Assembly (NCBI GenBank): GCA_013368315.1
Contig: JAACJM010000114.1
Location: 204,231 to 268,230 of the forward strand
Origin: Tetrapyrgos nigripes
Lineage: Eukaryota; Basidiomycota; Agaricomycetes; Agaricales; Campanellaceae
Direction: 5' to 3'
Length of the DNA: 64,000 bases
The translations under genes and the position numbers were made by a program. Positions 46,401 through 57,803 of this stretch are shown piece after piece. The notes beneath the pieces are model-generated. The model searched no databases and had not been told where the DNA came from. It saw only the letters and a program-made list of their open reading frames with translations. Within the stretch, counting starts at the first letter, position 1. Each line of letters opens with the position of its first letter.

Positions 46401-46702
46401 ATCGTCTTCTCGAGATACTGTCCGCTGCTGACTGTCTGTATCTCGGGTTTCTGGAGGTAAACTAGTAGATCTGTAGCCAGTCCATTGAGGAAAGAGATAG
46501 ATAGATCGGAGTGCATAGCCCTCTGCACAAAACGAAGTCCGTTTCCTGCAATAAGCTGGTCCATACAGGAAGGGGCATCTGATTGGACACAAATGGCTTC
46601 AAGGAACTGAACGAAATTCTTTTCGTTCTTGAGCTCCGGCTTCCCACTGAGGACCTTGGTCAAGAATCGAGTGAGTCGGTCGACTCGCGTAGAGTCTGTC
46701 AT
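43462..46702 (-). CDS. Shortened ZNFX1-like protein: helicase shell, NFX1 zinc segment, coiled coil, two C-terminal motifs
   Basis: Two main exons plus a small intron inside the P-loop. The start (MTDSTRVDRLTRFLTKVLSG) is at 46,702. The N-terminal helical region (NFVQFLEAICVQSDAPSCMD; SFAWLLLQLLTLPSETT) and the linker HDNDFADFRQIAILPTANEL match ZNFX1-like helicases. Walker A is rebuilt by splicing as GPSGTGKSFIGALLAKFL, followed by VVCYTNHALDQFLEDLLD. Immediately after, the protein jumps to FSPERLNVLLSRARNAIIII, the end of helicase domain 2. Walker B (DEAG box) and motifs III-V are absent. Next are the NFX1-like Cys/His segment LSCGQHTCPLKCHKLPDHSK, a long charged coiled coil, and two copies of a motif ending GYRCAGGSHFVS. 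Compared with the tandem copy at 47.9-55.7 kb, all AAA+ modules are missing too. No stop or frameshift was seen, so it looks expressed but unable to hydrolyse ATP. Confidence 0.85.
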
Positions 46703-47405
46703 GGATGGATGGGTGGATGAATGGTGTAGAGGAAAAAACAAGAATGTGGGCCTCGTGAAGCTCAGACATTAATGTACCAAGTGCATAAGCGCCCAAGAAG
46801 TTATTTTGAATGCTGTCAGCGCCATATGAGTAAACAACAATGCTTCTACACTTCTAGCCCACTCGATCGCGTCCCAGAAGGTATCCAAAACCGGTCATCC
46901 ACAATCGCGAGAATCGTTGGTAATGATCAAGGAGGGGGAAAGGAGAAGGAAATCGCTCGAGTTGCGATAATAGTCGGTGAAATCGCTGAGAAGGGGTGTA
47001 TAACGTGTTCGTGAATGGGAAGCCTGTGACACTGCACCACATCGCGGGGACCAAAGAAGCTGTTCTGGCGCAAAAATGAGCCCACAGTGGACGCACATCA
47101 TCATCACTTGACAGTAGGTAACGACTTTCGAGAACTAACGCACTGCATACTACGTCAAAGATAAGGTTCTGGCGCTAACCAGGCACACGGTGGGCGATAT
47201 CACTGACTTCACTGACAGCCAGCGCTTCTTGGGCAGCAACAAGGCAGCCAATGTTGAGTATGTTGCGTATCTGGTTACAGAGCTGGATACTGCTGTAGTG
47301 GGTGGCTCGAAGGAGCGGTTAAAAAAAGACTTAAATGCATTTCTATTTTTGGAACCAAGGTGACTCTGAGTCTCTGACTCACGCCAGGAAGACGAGCACA
47401 GCGGG
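46703..47405. other. Region between the ZNFX1-like copies
   Basis: Holds the promoter of the shortened copy and an unassigned coding-like fragment at 47,145-47,360. An upstream plus-strand piece near 46,985-47,068 reads VNGKPVTLHHIAGTKEAVLA before a stop and may belong to the same decayed gene. Confidence 0.4.
47145..47360 (+). pseudogene. Coding-like fragment of unknown family
   Basis: A plus-strand stretch reads YYVKDKVLALTRHTVGDITD and later FLGSNKAANVEYVAYLVTEL before a TGA near 47,358. It has balanced amino-acid use but no start codon in frame and no recognised family. It may be an internal exon of a lost gene. Confidence 0.3.
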
Positions 47406-47520
47406 GCGCGGAGCATACAGTGACTCCGAAAACTGATGTCACCCCGTGACCAGATCGAATTGAGTTTTTGAATTGAATCTGGTCACGGGGGTGACATCAG
47501 TTTTCGGAGCGCGGAGCATA
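47406..47520. repeat. Palindromic element flanked by 12-bp direct repeats
   Basis: A 32/33-nt inverted repeat (47,424-47,455 and 47,477-47,509) differs by one extra G. Its arms begin CTCCGAAAACTGATGTCACC. The palindrome sits between two copies of GCGCGGAGCATA (47,406-47,417 and 47,509-47,520). Either it inserted with a target duplication, or the flank was duplicated with it. Confidence 0.75.
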
Positions 47521-47673
47521 TTTGCCAGCTATTTTTGTGCGCTCTTAAATGACGGATCTTTGCTCGGCCCGGAATACTCCATATGGAATATCGGCCTCAA
47601 ATCGGTGCCATATGGAGTATGCCAGTGCCGAGCAAAATCCGTCATTTAAGAGCGCACAAAAATAGCAGGCAAA
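47521..47673. mobile_element. 153-bp foldback MITE with TA target duplication
   Basis: Nearly the whole element is one inverted repeat. Arms begin TTTGCC at 47,521 and end GGCAAA at 47,673, and share GCTATTTTTGTGCGCTCTTA and ATGACGGAT; the centre carries two CCATATGG-type pieces. TA lies on both sides (47,519-47,520 and 47,674-47,675). Removing the element with one TA gives GAGCATACAGTGAC, which occurs intact at 47,411-47,424, so the empty site is visible next door. TA duplication is typical of Tc1/mariner-driven MITEs. Confidence 0.85.
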
Positions 47674-47929
47674 TACAGTGACCCCGCTGTGGAGAGATGT
47701 ATTGGTTACATAGTCCACCTGATATTCACCTGACCTATCCCCGGAACCACACACACCCCTTCCGACGGTGCTAAGTAAGATCGGTCGAATCTGACACCTC
47801 TTGTTTGCATCGGCCTTTGATCGTACTCGAGCTACAAAACTCACACTATTCGGAGTATTCCATTTCCACGCTATATTATAGTATATACCGTTACTGTACA
47901 ACGTACTCTCATCCAAAAATACAAGTACA

Positions 47930-50900
47930 TTACAGTCCAAGTTGGGCATCCGATACAAAATGAAAGCCACCCGCGCATCGATATCCGCCGTGGCTCTTGA
48001 TCCATCGAAACCCGGCTTCACAGACTCCCATACTTCTCAACTTTTGTTGGGCTTGAGCCTCTTTCTTTCTAGCCTTCTCTTCAGCCTCACGCCTTGCCTT
48101 CAACTCAGCTTCACGCCTTTCCCTTTCTCGTCTAGCCTCCTCTTCTCGAATACGCTGCAACTCACATTGTCGCTTCAGTTCCTCCTTTCTCAGAAGATCG
48201 TGTTCGCGTTCTTGGGCTAGGGCAAGCTCCTTTGCGCGCTGTCGTTCTTCTTCTTCCTTTCGTTGAGCCTCACGCGCCTCTTCTTCTGCCTTCTGCGATT
48301 CTTCTTCCCTTCTCTTCAAAGCAGAAGAGGCAGCTGCTTTGAAGAGAAGTTGATTCCAGATAGCGTCACTGACTCCAGGATCTCGACCGTCAGCTTGAGC
48401 TGTAGCATGCTCACGGGGCTCTTGGGTATCAATCTCGATCTTGGTAGCAGTAGAAGGGGCGTGTTGGGACATCGGGGAGGGCGTTTGCATAGGAAGATTC
48501 GTAACAGGTTGGTTGGGAAGATTGTTTTGGCGGGTTTGACTGCGAAATAAAGCGTTTTCCGCACAAGCAATGGCATCTGCAGGATCCAGGATCACTTCAT
48601 CATCGTCTGAATCCCCAGCCTTGTTCATGGCAAGTCCCACAATATCCTTCGCAATAGTGAGGACGTCCCGAGCATTACCCCATGATGGCAAAGCACACAG
48701 TTGCTGGAAGAGAGCGCAGAGCCGTTGGGAGAGAACACTAGAGTGCTCGTCAACTCCTTCTAGGTGCACGCCATCTTTACGCAAGCGCTGTGCGAGTATC
48801 GTAACACACTCATGAGGTCGCAGATTGGTGAAACAGATTTCTTCGGGGAAACGGCTGGAAAGACCACGATTAACCTGCAAGAGCTGGTTAATATCCTCAT
48901 CATAACCAGCCAAAATCACTACGATCTTCCCAAGGTACTTGTCTTGCGTCATGAGGCCGACGATCTCATCGATAGCTTCTTGTGCAAAGGGGCCCTCCCT
49001 GAGACGGTACGCCTCATCAATGAAAAGCACTTGTCCAAGGGCTTTATCAAACATCTGCACAACCTTTGGACCGGTCTGGCCAACATATGCGCCAATGAGA
49101 TCAGAGGCGGAGCATTCTTCAACATCCGGCCGACCAAGGAACCCCATATCACAGTAGACTTGTCCCATTTTTCGCGCAGTGATGGTTTTACCAGTACCTG
49201 AAAAAACGATATTAGATGCAAACTACTAACTGAACTAAAAGACCAAGCAATGACCTGGAGGACCTTTGAACACAAAACTGGTGGGTACCATCTTGCGAAT
49301 GTCCTTGTTTCTCTTCTTGGCTTGAGCAGCGATGTTCTGATAACTTCGTAGCTTTTTGACTATGTCTTCGCAACCAACTACATCTTTGAACAACTCCTCA
49401 AGATTCACGCCAGCACGAGCGCTTCGGTCGAAATCTGGATCGAAATCGGAGGGTTCTAAAACAGTTTTGATGGGCGCACTTGTTCCTCGGATGCGTTTCA
49501 TGTAGTTCGTTTTCGCTTTCGTGAGGACATTTTCTACTTCACCACCATTGCCAAAGTTTGGGCGTAGTTCTAGTATATCGTCAACAAAGGAGGATGACGA
49601 ACTCTAAGACTTGACTCACTGGCACGTTCCAGAACTTCAAGGGCTACTTTCTTTGCTTCCGGTGTGACTTCAAGGTCCTGCTTCTTGAGCTTGAGCTCCA
49701 AAATCTGGCGCAATTCGTCGGTGGAGAAGTCCTCAAAGTTGAAGGCGTCTTCAATTGCAAAACGTCGGCTGAGTCCTGGATTGACGTTCTAAACGATAGT
49801 CGTTAGCTTGTGAAAAGAGGAGGACGTCAGGTAAAGCACACCTGAAACATATCAAGCATTTCATCCTTATAGCCGAGCAGTAGGACACATCTATCTTCCC
49901 CGGTTTGCTTTGCACCTCGGCGACAATGGTGTCGATAACGTCCGTCTTGTAGGGATCACTTTGTTGGCCAGTTTTGCCCCCACCATAAAGCATATAAGCC
50001 TGAAAAGTTGTTCGTTCCTCCGTCACGCCGAATAGAAAATAATTGAAACTGACCTCGTCAATGACCAACACTTTTCCAACAGTGGTTGCGAGTATAGCCT
50101 TGGTATTCTTCTGTGACTCCCCCAGAACGCTACCAACGAAGTCAGAGGGGCTCTTAATAACCACTAAGTCGAGATGTTCGTTATTTTGATTCATTTGGTA
50201 TTGCAGAACAATAACACTCACCTTCGCCGTTGCTGAGTAAACCTAACTCAGCCAAAATCCGACCATATAAGCCAGCAACAGTAGTCTTGCCTGTACCGGG
50301 TGACCCGATGAAAACGCGGTTTAGAGAAACTGCCAGCGGTTCTTGTTCTGCCAATTCACGCTGATAGTTGTGTATGACCATGTCCAACAAATTCTGCACT
50401 GACTGCTTGACGGAAGTCAGCCCAATCATTCCCTGCAATTTCTTCCAATTCGGGCTTTGCAGAATAGCTTGCGAGGGCTCTGGTCCGATGAGATCCTCCT
50501 TTACAAGTAAGAAGGGATCGGGTCGATGACCAGTACGCTTCTCGCTGGCAATTCTTGCAGTCTGACGCTGCCAAATACGCGCAAGGAGATTTTCGAGGGC
50601 GCGAGCATTGCCGAACCCGTTCTCTCCACGTCCTCTTCCCAAACGCTTGATCGCAATTCGTCCGTACAGGCCTCGGATTCCACCGTCAACAGGCTCTACC
50701 TTCATCTGTCCCTTCCATTTCTTGTGCATCGATTTCTCCAGCATTTTGAGAAGCTCGTCGTCCTTGTAATCATCGAACTGCAGCTTATGAGGAACGCGGC
50801 TTGTCAATCCAGGGTTGTGCTCAAAGAACTTTTCCATCTCCTTGTTGTATCCTGCAAGGATGAAGACTAGCTTCCCAATGTTGTTTTCCATTTCCGCAAG

Positions 50901-53900
50901 AAGGAAATCCAGCACCTGCTTCCCTTGGAAATTGTGGTCTGATGTAAGCTGATAAGCCTCGTCGATGAAAATGGAGCCTCCACCGGCGTTGGTGACAGTC
51001 TCCAACAACTTTTTGGTCCCAGGAACACCATCATTAGCGAGACGAGAACCGGTGGTTTCTTCAAAGGCTAGTCCGGGTAATAGACCAACTGAGGCCAGGT
51101 ATTTGGAGTAAAGGCGAGCAACAGTTGTTTTCCCTGCAATGAGAAGAGGGTCAGAGAGATGCACATCGGCGAAAGTCAAAAAACATACCTGTGCCAGGGT
51201 TGCCCAAGAGAACGATGTTGAGACGCTGGTCCTTGACAGAGACGTTCTGCTGTTTCGCAACTTCAATCTGGTCGTAAATTTCCAGGACCTTCTTCTTGAC
51301 GCCCTCTAGTCCAATCATCTCCATGATACCGTCAATAGCCTTATTCATTGCTCCCTCTACGCTTTTCTTGTGCTCCCAGAGCTGCTCCATAGGTGAAGGA
51401 TCTGCGGCTGTGGGATTGGAAGTGGGGATACCACGCCGCTGCGACGAATCAATGATGGCAGGAACAGCAGAAGTTTTGCTGAAGTGACATTGCGGGTTGC
51501 AGAGGCTGGCTTCTTCATGTCCTCAGTTGGTGAGGAACTCGCTTGTGATGGAGGTGATGCTATGTTCTCTGCGTCGTCCGAACGGGTTGGCGGCGGTATG
51601 CTGGGGGTTGGAACTACGTTCATGACCGCTGGAACTACATTCGGCGTCGGCTGAACAGGCACTGGAGGCTTCAACGATTGCTTCACGAAATCTTTCACAT
51701 CTTGCAGGTCTTGCTTCTTCTGGGTCAACGCATTTTTACGCTCTTGTCGTAGCTGCTGGTCGCGAAGCATTTGCTCCTGCTCTATACGCTCCGACTCCAG
51801 TTGTTTCATCTGACAAAGGTGCTCAGCCTCTTCTTCATCTCGTTTCTTCTGCTTGTCAAATTCCCGCTGACGTCTCTCCTCCTCATCTTTCCGTATCTTC
51901 TCGCACTTCTTGCAAACCCCCGTATCAGTCTCATTGCACCTTCTGGTTCTGTTATGACCCTTGGAGCATTGTAACGGGATCACAGCAGTACATTTCATCT
52001 TCGAATGGTCATATAACTGATGACATTTAGAGGGACAGGCATGAAGACCACAACTCAATTTGGCTCCACTATATTATCTCTCGTGAGTCCCATAAAAGCG
52101 CTACGACAAAGATTGACTCACCATGGTTCAGAACAACCGCCATCTGGACATTCCGACTCAAACTGAATCGCCTTACTGAGAACACCAACACGATCAGGAT
52201 GTTGTTCACATTTGACTGGGAATCCATCATAGATGTGTCCTCCTGCTTTCAACAACTCGACCAGCTTCTCCCAAAGCTCCTTGCCTTTGCGAGCTTGCGT
52301 GAATGTGTCAGAGTTTCCAATCATGATGAGTGCATTACGAGCTCGGGAGAGAAGGACGTTCAACCGTTCGGGCGAGGCCAAGAACCCGATGTCGTTAGAT
52401 GTATTGCTTCTGGTCAAGGAAATGATGACGATATCGCTTTCTTCGCCCTGGTAATTGTCTATACCAAAACGCATCAGTTTGGGAAGTATGCTCCAATGTA
52501 GATGCAACTTGCCTATGGTCGCCAAACGGAGTCTTCGTTTATTGGACTTGGCGGCGCCTGCACTCAGCAGACCAGCTCGTACAAGGTCATGAGAATCTAG
52601 GTCATTCAAGACAGGATCTGTTTCTGAATCACGCTGCAGATCCTGTCGCAGTTTGCTGAGCTGACCCAAATATGGCGTCAAGACAACCATCGTGTCGGTC
52701 CCATATCCTTGCTGGGCAAGGTAACGAACAATTTTCAGGACCATTTGAGATTCGTAGGTGTTCTGTTTGGATGATTTGGATCCGAAGTCACGACCATCAG
52801 TAACTGCGTTCATCTCGTCCTCGGCGTACCCATGATTGATGAAGACGATGTTATCACGAACTCCACGAAGACTGGGACGATTTCGGGTCTTTGGAGCATC
52901 ACCCAGGTCTGGGTAGGTGAGGGCTCGGATCAGCGCCGAGATCTCGGGACGCATTCGATGTTGGGTGACTAGTGTATGGTGAGGGTAGCCTTTGAGAACA
53001 AGACGCTCAAACAGAGAGACGTTCAGATCGTATCCGTCATTCTTCTCGACAGTGAGCTTATAATTGTTGACCTTGGGACGGAGTTGCCTGGGGAGAAGAA
53101 GTGAGATTTGCATTCAAGCATTTTGGTATATGACTCACTTATGGTCCCCAATCAACACAAGCTGCTTCGTACTAGAGCCCAGAGCCGTTACAATGTGACT
53201 CTCCAAAATTTCTCCAGCCTCTTCAACAAGAACAATATCGGGAGGAGCAGCCTGGATGTCCTCGCAATACTTGGCAGCAGCAGTAGTAGTACAACCGATG
53301 ACACGTTTGGAACGCAAAATAACCGCGTCTCGTTCCCTGTATACCCGTGTGCGCTGGGTCAACAGCTTATTGTACTCCTGTGAAGTGTCGAATAACTCCG
53401 CGATCTCCGTTTTCCAAATGTCGTTCATCCACTTCGATAAAAGAGCCTTACGAGACTCTCGAGACATAGACCATATCTGCGCAGCGGCTTTGACATAAGG
53501 CTGCTCCTTGAAGACACCAGCGTCCTGGCCAGACCTCCAACGAGAAAGCAGATAATCATCCGTAATTTTTCCTCCTCCTTTCTGAACGAATGTCATGCCA
53601 TCTTCTGACACAGGAATACGGAAAGCTTCAAAGAAGTCGGGTTCGTCGAATTCGAGATGAAGGAGAAGATCGCCGTTGTGAACAGTGGACTGGATATATC
53701 TGCTGAAGGAGTCATCCAAACTCTGGGCGCGAAGTTCAATGGTCTCCTTGAGGTCATTGATTAAACCACGACTGGACGTGATGTACGGTCTTGGCTGCTT
53801 TTGGAGCATCATGGGTTCTGTCTTTGCTGTGCTTTTACTGCCGAGGCGAACCATGTCGTCTATAGGTATACCTGCATCGAGGAGGTCCTCCAAAAACTGA

Positions 53901-55697
53901 TCCAAGGCGTGGTTGGTATAGCAGACAACCAGGATCTTTTGATCGGAAAACTGATGAAGGAACTTGGCCAGCAGAGCACCGATGAAAGACTTTCCAGTCC
54001 CTGTAAAACATTGGTTAGCAAGCTGTAACTTTCGCGTCTGAATATACAGCTGAACCTCTCACGGTGCACCAGCTCGCAGATCGGAGACAGCAAGCTTTAT
54101 GCGTCGGGAGATGTTCAACTGCATACACACCTGGTGGACCTTGAATAATTGCTAACCTCTGTTTCAGACCGGACAGAAGCGAATGTGCTTGAGCATGATC
54201 CAGTACGATGGATTTAGGGATCTGCAAAATCTGTTTTAGATCTTGTCTTGGATTCGCCTCGAATGCGCGGATAGCTGATGACAAGGAAGATGAACAGGAT
54301 GGGGAGTCAAGCACATTTCCTTCCTTCCAGAACAGCAGCTCGTCTGAAAGCGGAAGCGTTTTGATAAGTTTCAATGTGTTCAGAATCGGTTCGTAGGAAA
54401 ACACGGCAACATCAAGCTGGATGAGTTTGACGCGCTGAGCAGACTTGAGACGTAACAGAAGGTTCGTCACGCTCAGCTCTCCCTCCATCTCTAACACAAT
54501 ACGGGGTGGTTTCTGGGCCAGCAAGTCTTCGTCGCGTCTGACCGAGGGAAAGGCCATGACATTGTCATCGACAAGAAGACATGTCAACGACTGATGTTTC
54601 AGAATCTTCGGGTTCTCTTTCAAGAATTTCTTCCGCTCGGCCGTGCCCTTTTAGCTCGGTTGTGTCAGAATTGTTCTTCAGCTTGGTCGTGTCAGAATTA
54701 TTCTTCAGCTTAGAAAGCTGAGGAAGATCCTTTTGACATTGGAAGATTATCCCCCATTTACTTCTCTTGTCCGTCTCACCCAGTTCCACCCCGACAGGAT
54801 ACAACCCTTCGACGACAAAGCCACGATGCCTCTTTCCCTTCTGCTGCCTCTTTCCCGGCTTCTGCTGCCCCTTTCTCTTCTGCTGTCCCATGGCAATCTG
54901 CAGTTCCTCACGCATCTCATAGATCATGTCCTCTCGCAGGAGCCGGTAAAGATTGTCCAGGTATAAGGACTCCCGATGCCCTTCTGTACTCGGGTCGTCC
55001 AGAGACGAGATAGGCCGCAAAAATGGAGGCTCAGTGGATGCCAGTTCGTCTGAGGTAGGAAGAATAGCAATCTGACGGAAATCGACGAAGTCGTTATCGT
55101 GACGCCCGCCTGGATGAAGGTCATCGTTAGGGATAGGGACGGAAGGCGTAGAAGCGATTGAAATGGTGTGTTTGATTTTCTGACCGACGTTACGGATCTC
55201 AAGGTTGTGTGAAGTAATGAGCGTCTGTAAGACATCTTGTGCGACAGTGAGACACGCATCAGAAATGTCCTCGGTAAGGGCGTCGTTCGGCAGTGTCAAA
55301 AGCTGTAGAAGAAGCCAGGCAAAGGAGCGCTGGGTAGGTTCGGAGAGCTCCTTGGCTTTGAAAGCCTCAACGAAGGCGTTCCAGAAAATCGGGGGGTTCA
55401 TGATGGCTTGGAGAGCCTTCGTAAGATACTGACCACTGTTAATGGTCTTGATCTCTGGCTTCTGAAGGAATGAGAGTAGATCGTTAGCTGGACCGTTCAG
55501 GAAACCAGGACTGAGATCAGACTGGATAGCGTTCCGAAAGAGGTCCAACCCCCCTTCAGCAGGAGTTTGTCCATGCAGACCGTCGCATCTGCCTGCGCAC
55601 AGATGGCCTCGATAAACTGCCTTTGGTTACGAACTTCCTTCTTTTCCAGACATTCGCGGAGAATACGGTTCAGTCGTGCAATTCGAGGGTCCGCCAT
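47930..55697 (-). CDS. Giant ZNFX1-like helicase fused to three CbxX/CfxQ AAA+ modules; several reading-frame breaks
   Basis: Domains in order from the start (MADPRIARLNRILRECLEKK, 55,697): helical region (FLNGPANDLLSFLQKPEI), HDNDFVDFRQIAILPTSDEL, SF1 helicase with P-loop PPGTGKSFIGALLAKFL joined over a 130-nt intron, DEAG-type box DIVLVEEAGEILESHIV, GDHKQLRP-like region and LASPERLNVLLSRARNAL, NFX1-like LSCGLHACPSKCHQLYDHSK, and a coiled coil. Three AAA+ domains follow: Walker A GNPGTGKTTVARLYSKYL with FIDEAYQL; GSPGTGKTTVAGLYGRIL with VIDEAYML; GPPGTGKTITARK with FIDEAYRL. A second coiled coil and one WIK...GYRCAGGFHFVS motif close it at 47,930. Four frame breaks fall in base runs: 55,549-55,554, 54,649-54,652, 51,474-51,477, 49,898-49,901. 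They may be errors or real decay. Role unknown; ZNFX1 relatives act in RNA-based defence and small-RNA pathways. Confidence 0.82.
54662..54715 (-). repeat. 27-bp coding minisatellite, two units
   Basis: GTGTCAGAATT recurs 27 bp apart on the plus strand (54,662 and 54,689), giving two copies of the nine-residue unit LKNNSDTT[KE] in the helicase linker. The shortened copy has no such repeat. Confidence 0.8.
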
Positions 55698-56233
55698 GAG
55701 GGGCAGACGATGTGGGTGAATAAAGGAAGGATATCTCGAAAGATTAAGGTTTGGGGTACGTACAATTGAGCTATTTGGGACATGGCGTGCTCGGTAATGC
55801 ACCCACGACACGTGGATCACGGCAAGATGTCCACAAAACGCTATTCATGGTGGTGGGCAAATCGCGCCAGTGACACGGACGCTTACTAAGCTTCCCATCA
55901 GAAAGCCCCTATCCCAAACCCACGATGCTCAATAGCTTCTTCGCTAGCTCATTAGAGGTCTTCGGCTCATCTTAGAAACATGTTTTTGGTATCTACAAAC
56001 ATTCCTTCAGAGAGACTTCTGAAAAATTTGTTGAAGAACATTCATTTGTAATTGGTAGTAATAGCTAGATGACACAAATATACGGATATCTCTCTGAACA
56101 GCTCTTCAGATACTCTCTGAGAATGATGCCTGAAAAACATGGGCATCTAAAGTCAAGGACTGCAGAAGCTATTGAGCAAACAAGACGGAAACAGCCAAAC
56201 TCACCAAAGTCGATTACATAATCAAGCTACGAC
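55698..56233. other. Intergenic region, promoter of the giant helicase gene
   Basis: Upstream of the minus-strand helicase-AAA gene. At 55,833-55,860 it holds a short sequence that matches both outer flanks of the large transposon joined together. No gene recognised. Confidence 0.5.
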
Positions 56234-56596
56234 GTGTCGGTACGCGTCTTCGTTGATCAACGAAGCGTGTTGAGGGTGGTAGGTGGTGACACGCCATTGA
56301 TTACATCCGTCACACAGATCTGGGAGAAGGGAATGACACGGACGAAGCTTGAGAATCAACTGGAGAAGCTTCGACGGATGTGGAAAGACAAGATTTCTAT
56401 TAAAAAGAAGTCCCATCTGCCAAACCTCCCCCACAAGCAAGACGCTCTCGAAGAGGCTTTCAAGGCTCACCTCAAGTTAGTTGAGAAGTATGGCGACCCA
56501 AAAATGAGTGGTAATGGGTCAGTGGAGGTGATAGCTATTCAGGATGATTGGTATGAGGAGGAGGAGGAGGAGGAGGAGGAGGAGGAGATAGAGTAA
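56234..56596 (+). CDS. Small hypothetical protein with acidic tail
   Basis: A 120-codon frame starting MSVRVFVDQRSVLRVVGG, rich in Lys in the middle (WKDKISIKKKSHLPNLPHKQ) and ending in a run of Glu from a GAG microsatellite. No family recognised. No intron or promoter evidence was found, so it may be a chance frame or part of a decayed element. Confidence 0.3.
   Translation: MSVRVFVDQRSVLRVVGGDTPLITSVTQIWEKGMTRTKLENQLEKLRRMWKDKISIKKKSHLPNLPHKQDALEEAFKAHLKLVEKYGDPKMSGNGSVEVIAIQDDWYEEEEEEEEEEEIE
56555..56587 (+). repeat. (GAG)11 microsatellite
   Basis: Eleven GAG/AGG units in a row, encoding poly-Glu in the small hypothetical frame. Confidence 0.9.
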
Positions 56597-56816
56597 TATA
56601 CTATCGAATTTTCATACTAATTTACTTACACCTGTTCAATACCCTAGTATATGTACATAGACTCTCACCTGGGCATTTCCAAGGCCTATATAATTCCCAT
56701 AACCTCGAAGTGGAGGAGGAGGAGGATTGTAACATGGAAGAGCGGGTCTTGGTCGCTTAAGCATGGGATCAGCTTATAAAGCTGTCTGCGCCGCTGGCAG
56801 GAATTGCCCACCACCA

Positions 56817-56955
56817 CTATTCACCCAACAAATAAGTGCAGTCACGTGATGTTTCCCAGGGCCTTCAGAGTCCAGACGCGTCGAAACGTCCAAGTCCACC
56901 GCCGGCTGGCCTCTATTGGTACTTGTATGCAGATAGATGTACTAATAAGGCAGAG
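56817..56955 (+). repeat. Left terminal inverted repeat of the MULE
   Basis: Pairs with 62,733-62,861. Conserved pieces include GATGTTTCCCAGGGCCTTCA, ACGCGTCGAAACGTCCAAGT and GGCCTCTATTGGTACTTGTA. The left arm has a five-base insertion (AGTCC) relative to the right. Confidence 0.85.
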
Positions 56956-57035
56956 AAAGTAGATATTTCAGGTACTTATGTATATTGAAGATAAATAATT
57001 TTTAAAAACCCAAATTTTAACCCAGTTTTCCCAGC

Positions 57036-57803
57036 TTATTCCATATCCAAGTGAACTTGATAACCCATAGTATTCTTTTCACGACGTTTCTCAACCTTGC
57101 AGGTAGATTGCGCCCATGTTGTTGGGTGCAAACCACGAGAGTCTTCAAATCCGGCAATATCCACCACAAGGTGATGAACATCACGCCCGATATTCCGGTC
57201 ATGAAGATTTTTCAACCAAGTGAAGTTTTCATATGGAATTTGACCTTCAATTAATTCAGCGGCACGCCGAAGCTCCTGGGCGCGTTGTTTTGCGAATTCA
57301 ATGTGATCCTGAAGCTTTGTGTGATGTCAATCTTTGATTTTGGATTCATAAAGAGTAAGTACTTACCTCGTGATCATTGTCATCACCAAAATCAATAGGA
57401 GAACTTGAGCGTGTGAATGTATCAGAGAAGGCCGAGTCTCTATCAAGGGGAGAAGATGCGCAAGTGGAATTGGCACTGGTATAGGCAGAGCTTCGGCGGC
57501 GCTTGTGGAGAGTACTCTGAGCATTGCGCAGATTGCGCCAATCCCCATTAGCAAGCACCAATGGATCACCAATCCAGTCTTGATCATCTCCGTCAGTAAT
57601 AGAGCCATCAGTAACATCTCTGTACTTTCCATGTGGCTGACCCTTCTCGACAAGCTCAGGATGTTGATAAATGGGCTGGACTCAGCGTTTAATCACCTGA
57701 ATGTGAAAATGAGACCATTGACATGGAAAAAATAAAAACAAATAAAAACCACTCACCTGCTAGTCTCGATGATCCAGACTGACGATACATACTGGACACT
57801 CAT
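57036..57803 (-). CDS. Transposon-associated protein of unknown function
   Basis: Inferred from three exons: a short start exon (MSVQYVSSVW, ATG 57,801-57,803), a middle exon with HPELVEKGQPHGKYRDVTDG, DPLVLANGDWRNLRNAQSTL and KRRRSSAYTSA, and a last exon with LQDHIEFAKQRAQELRRAAE, IGRDVHHLVVDIAGFEDSRG and NTMGYQVHLDME. Similar proteins recur in Agaricomycete genomes beside transposons; no enzymatic motif is seen. Its start is divergent from the DUF6589-like gene 180 bp away. The exon 1 to 2 join is uncertain. Confidence 0.5.

Noticed and set aside
47406..47673. CRISPR-like array
   Set aside because: The repeats are inverted, not evenly spaced direct repeats, and the host is a eukaryote.
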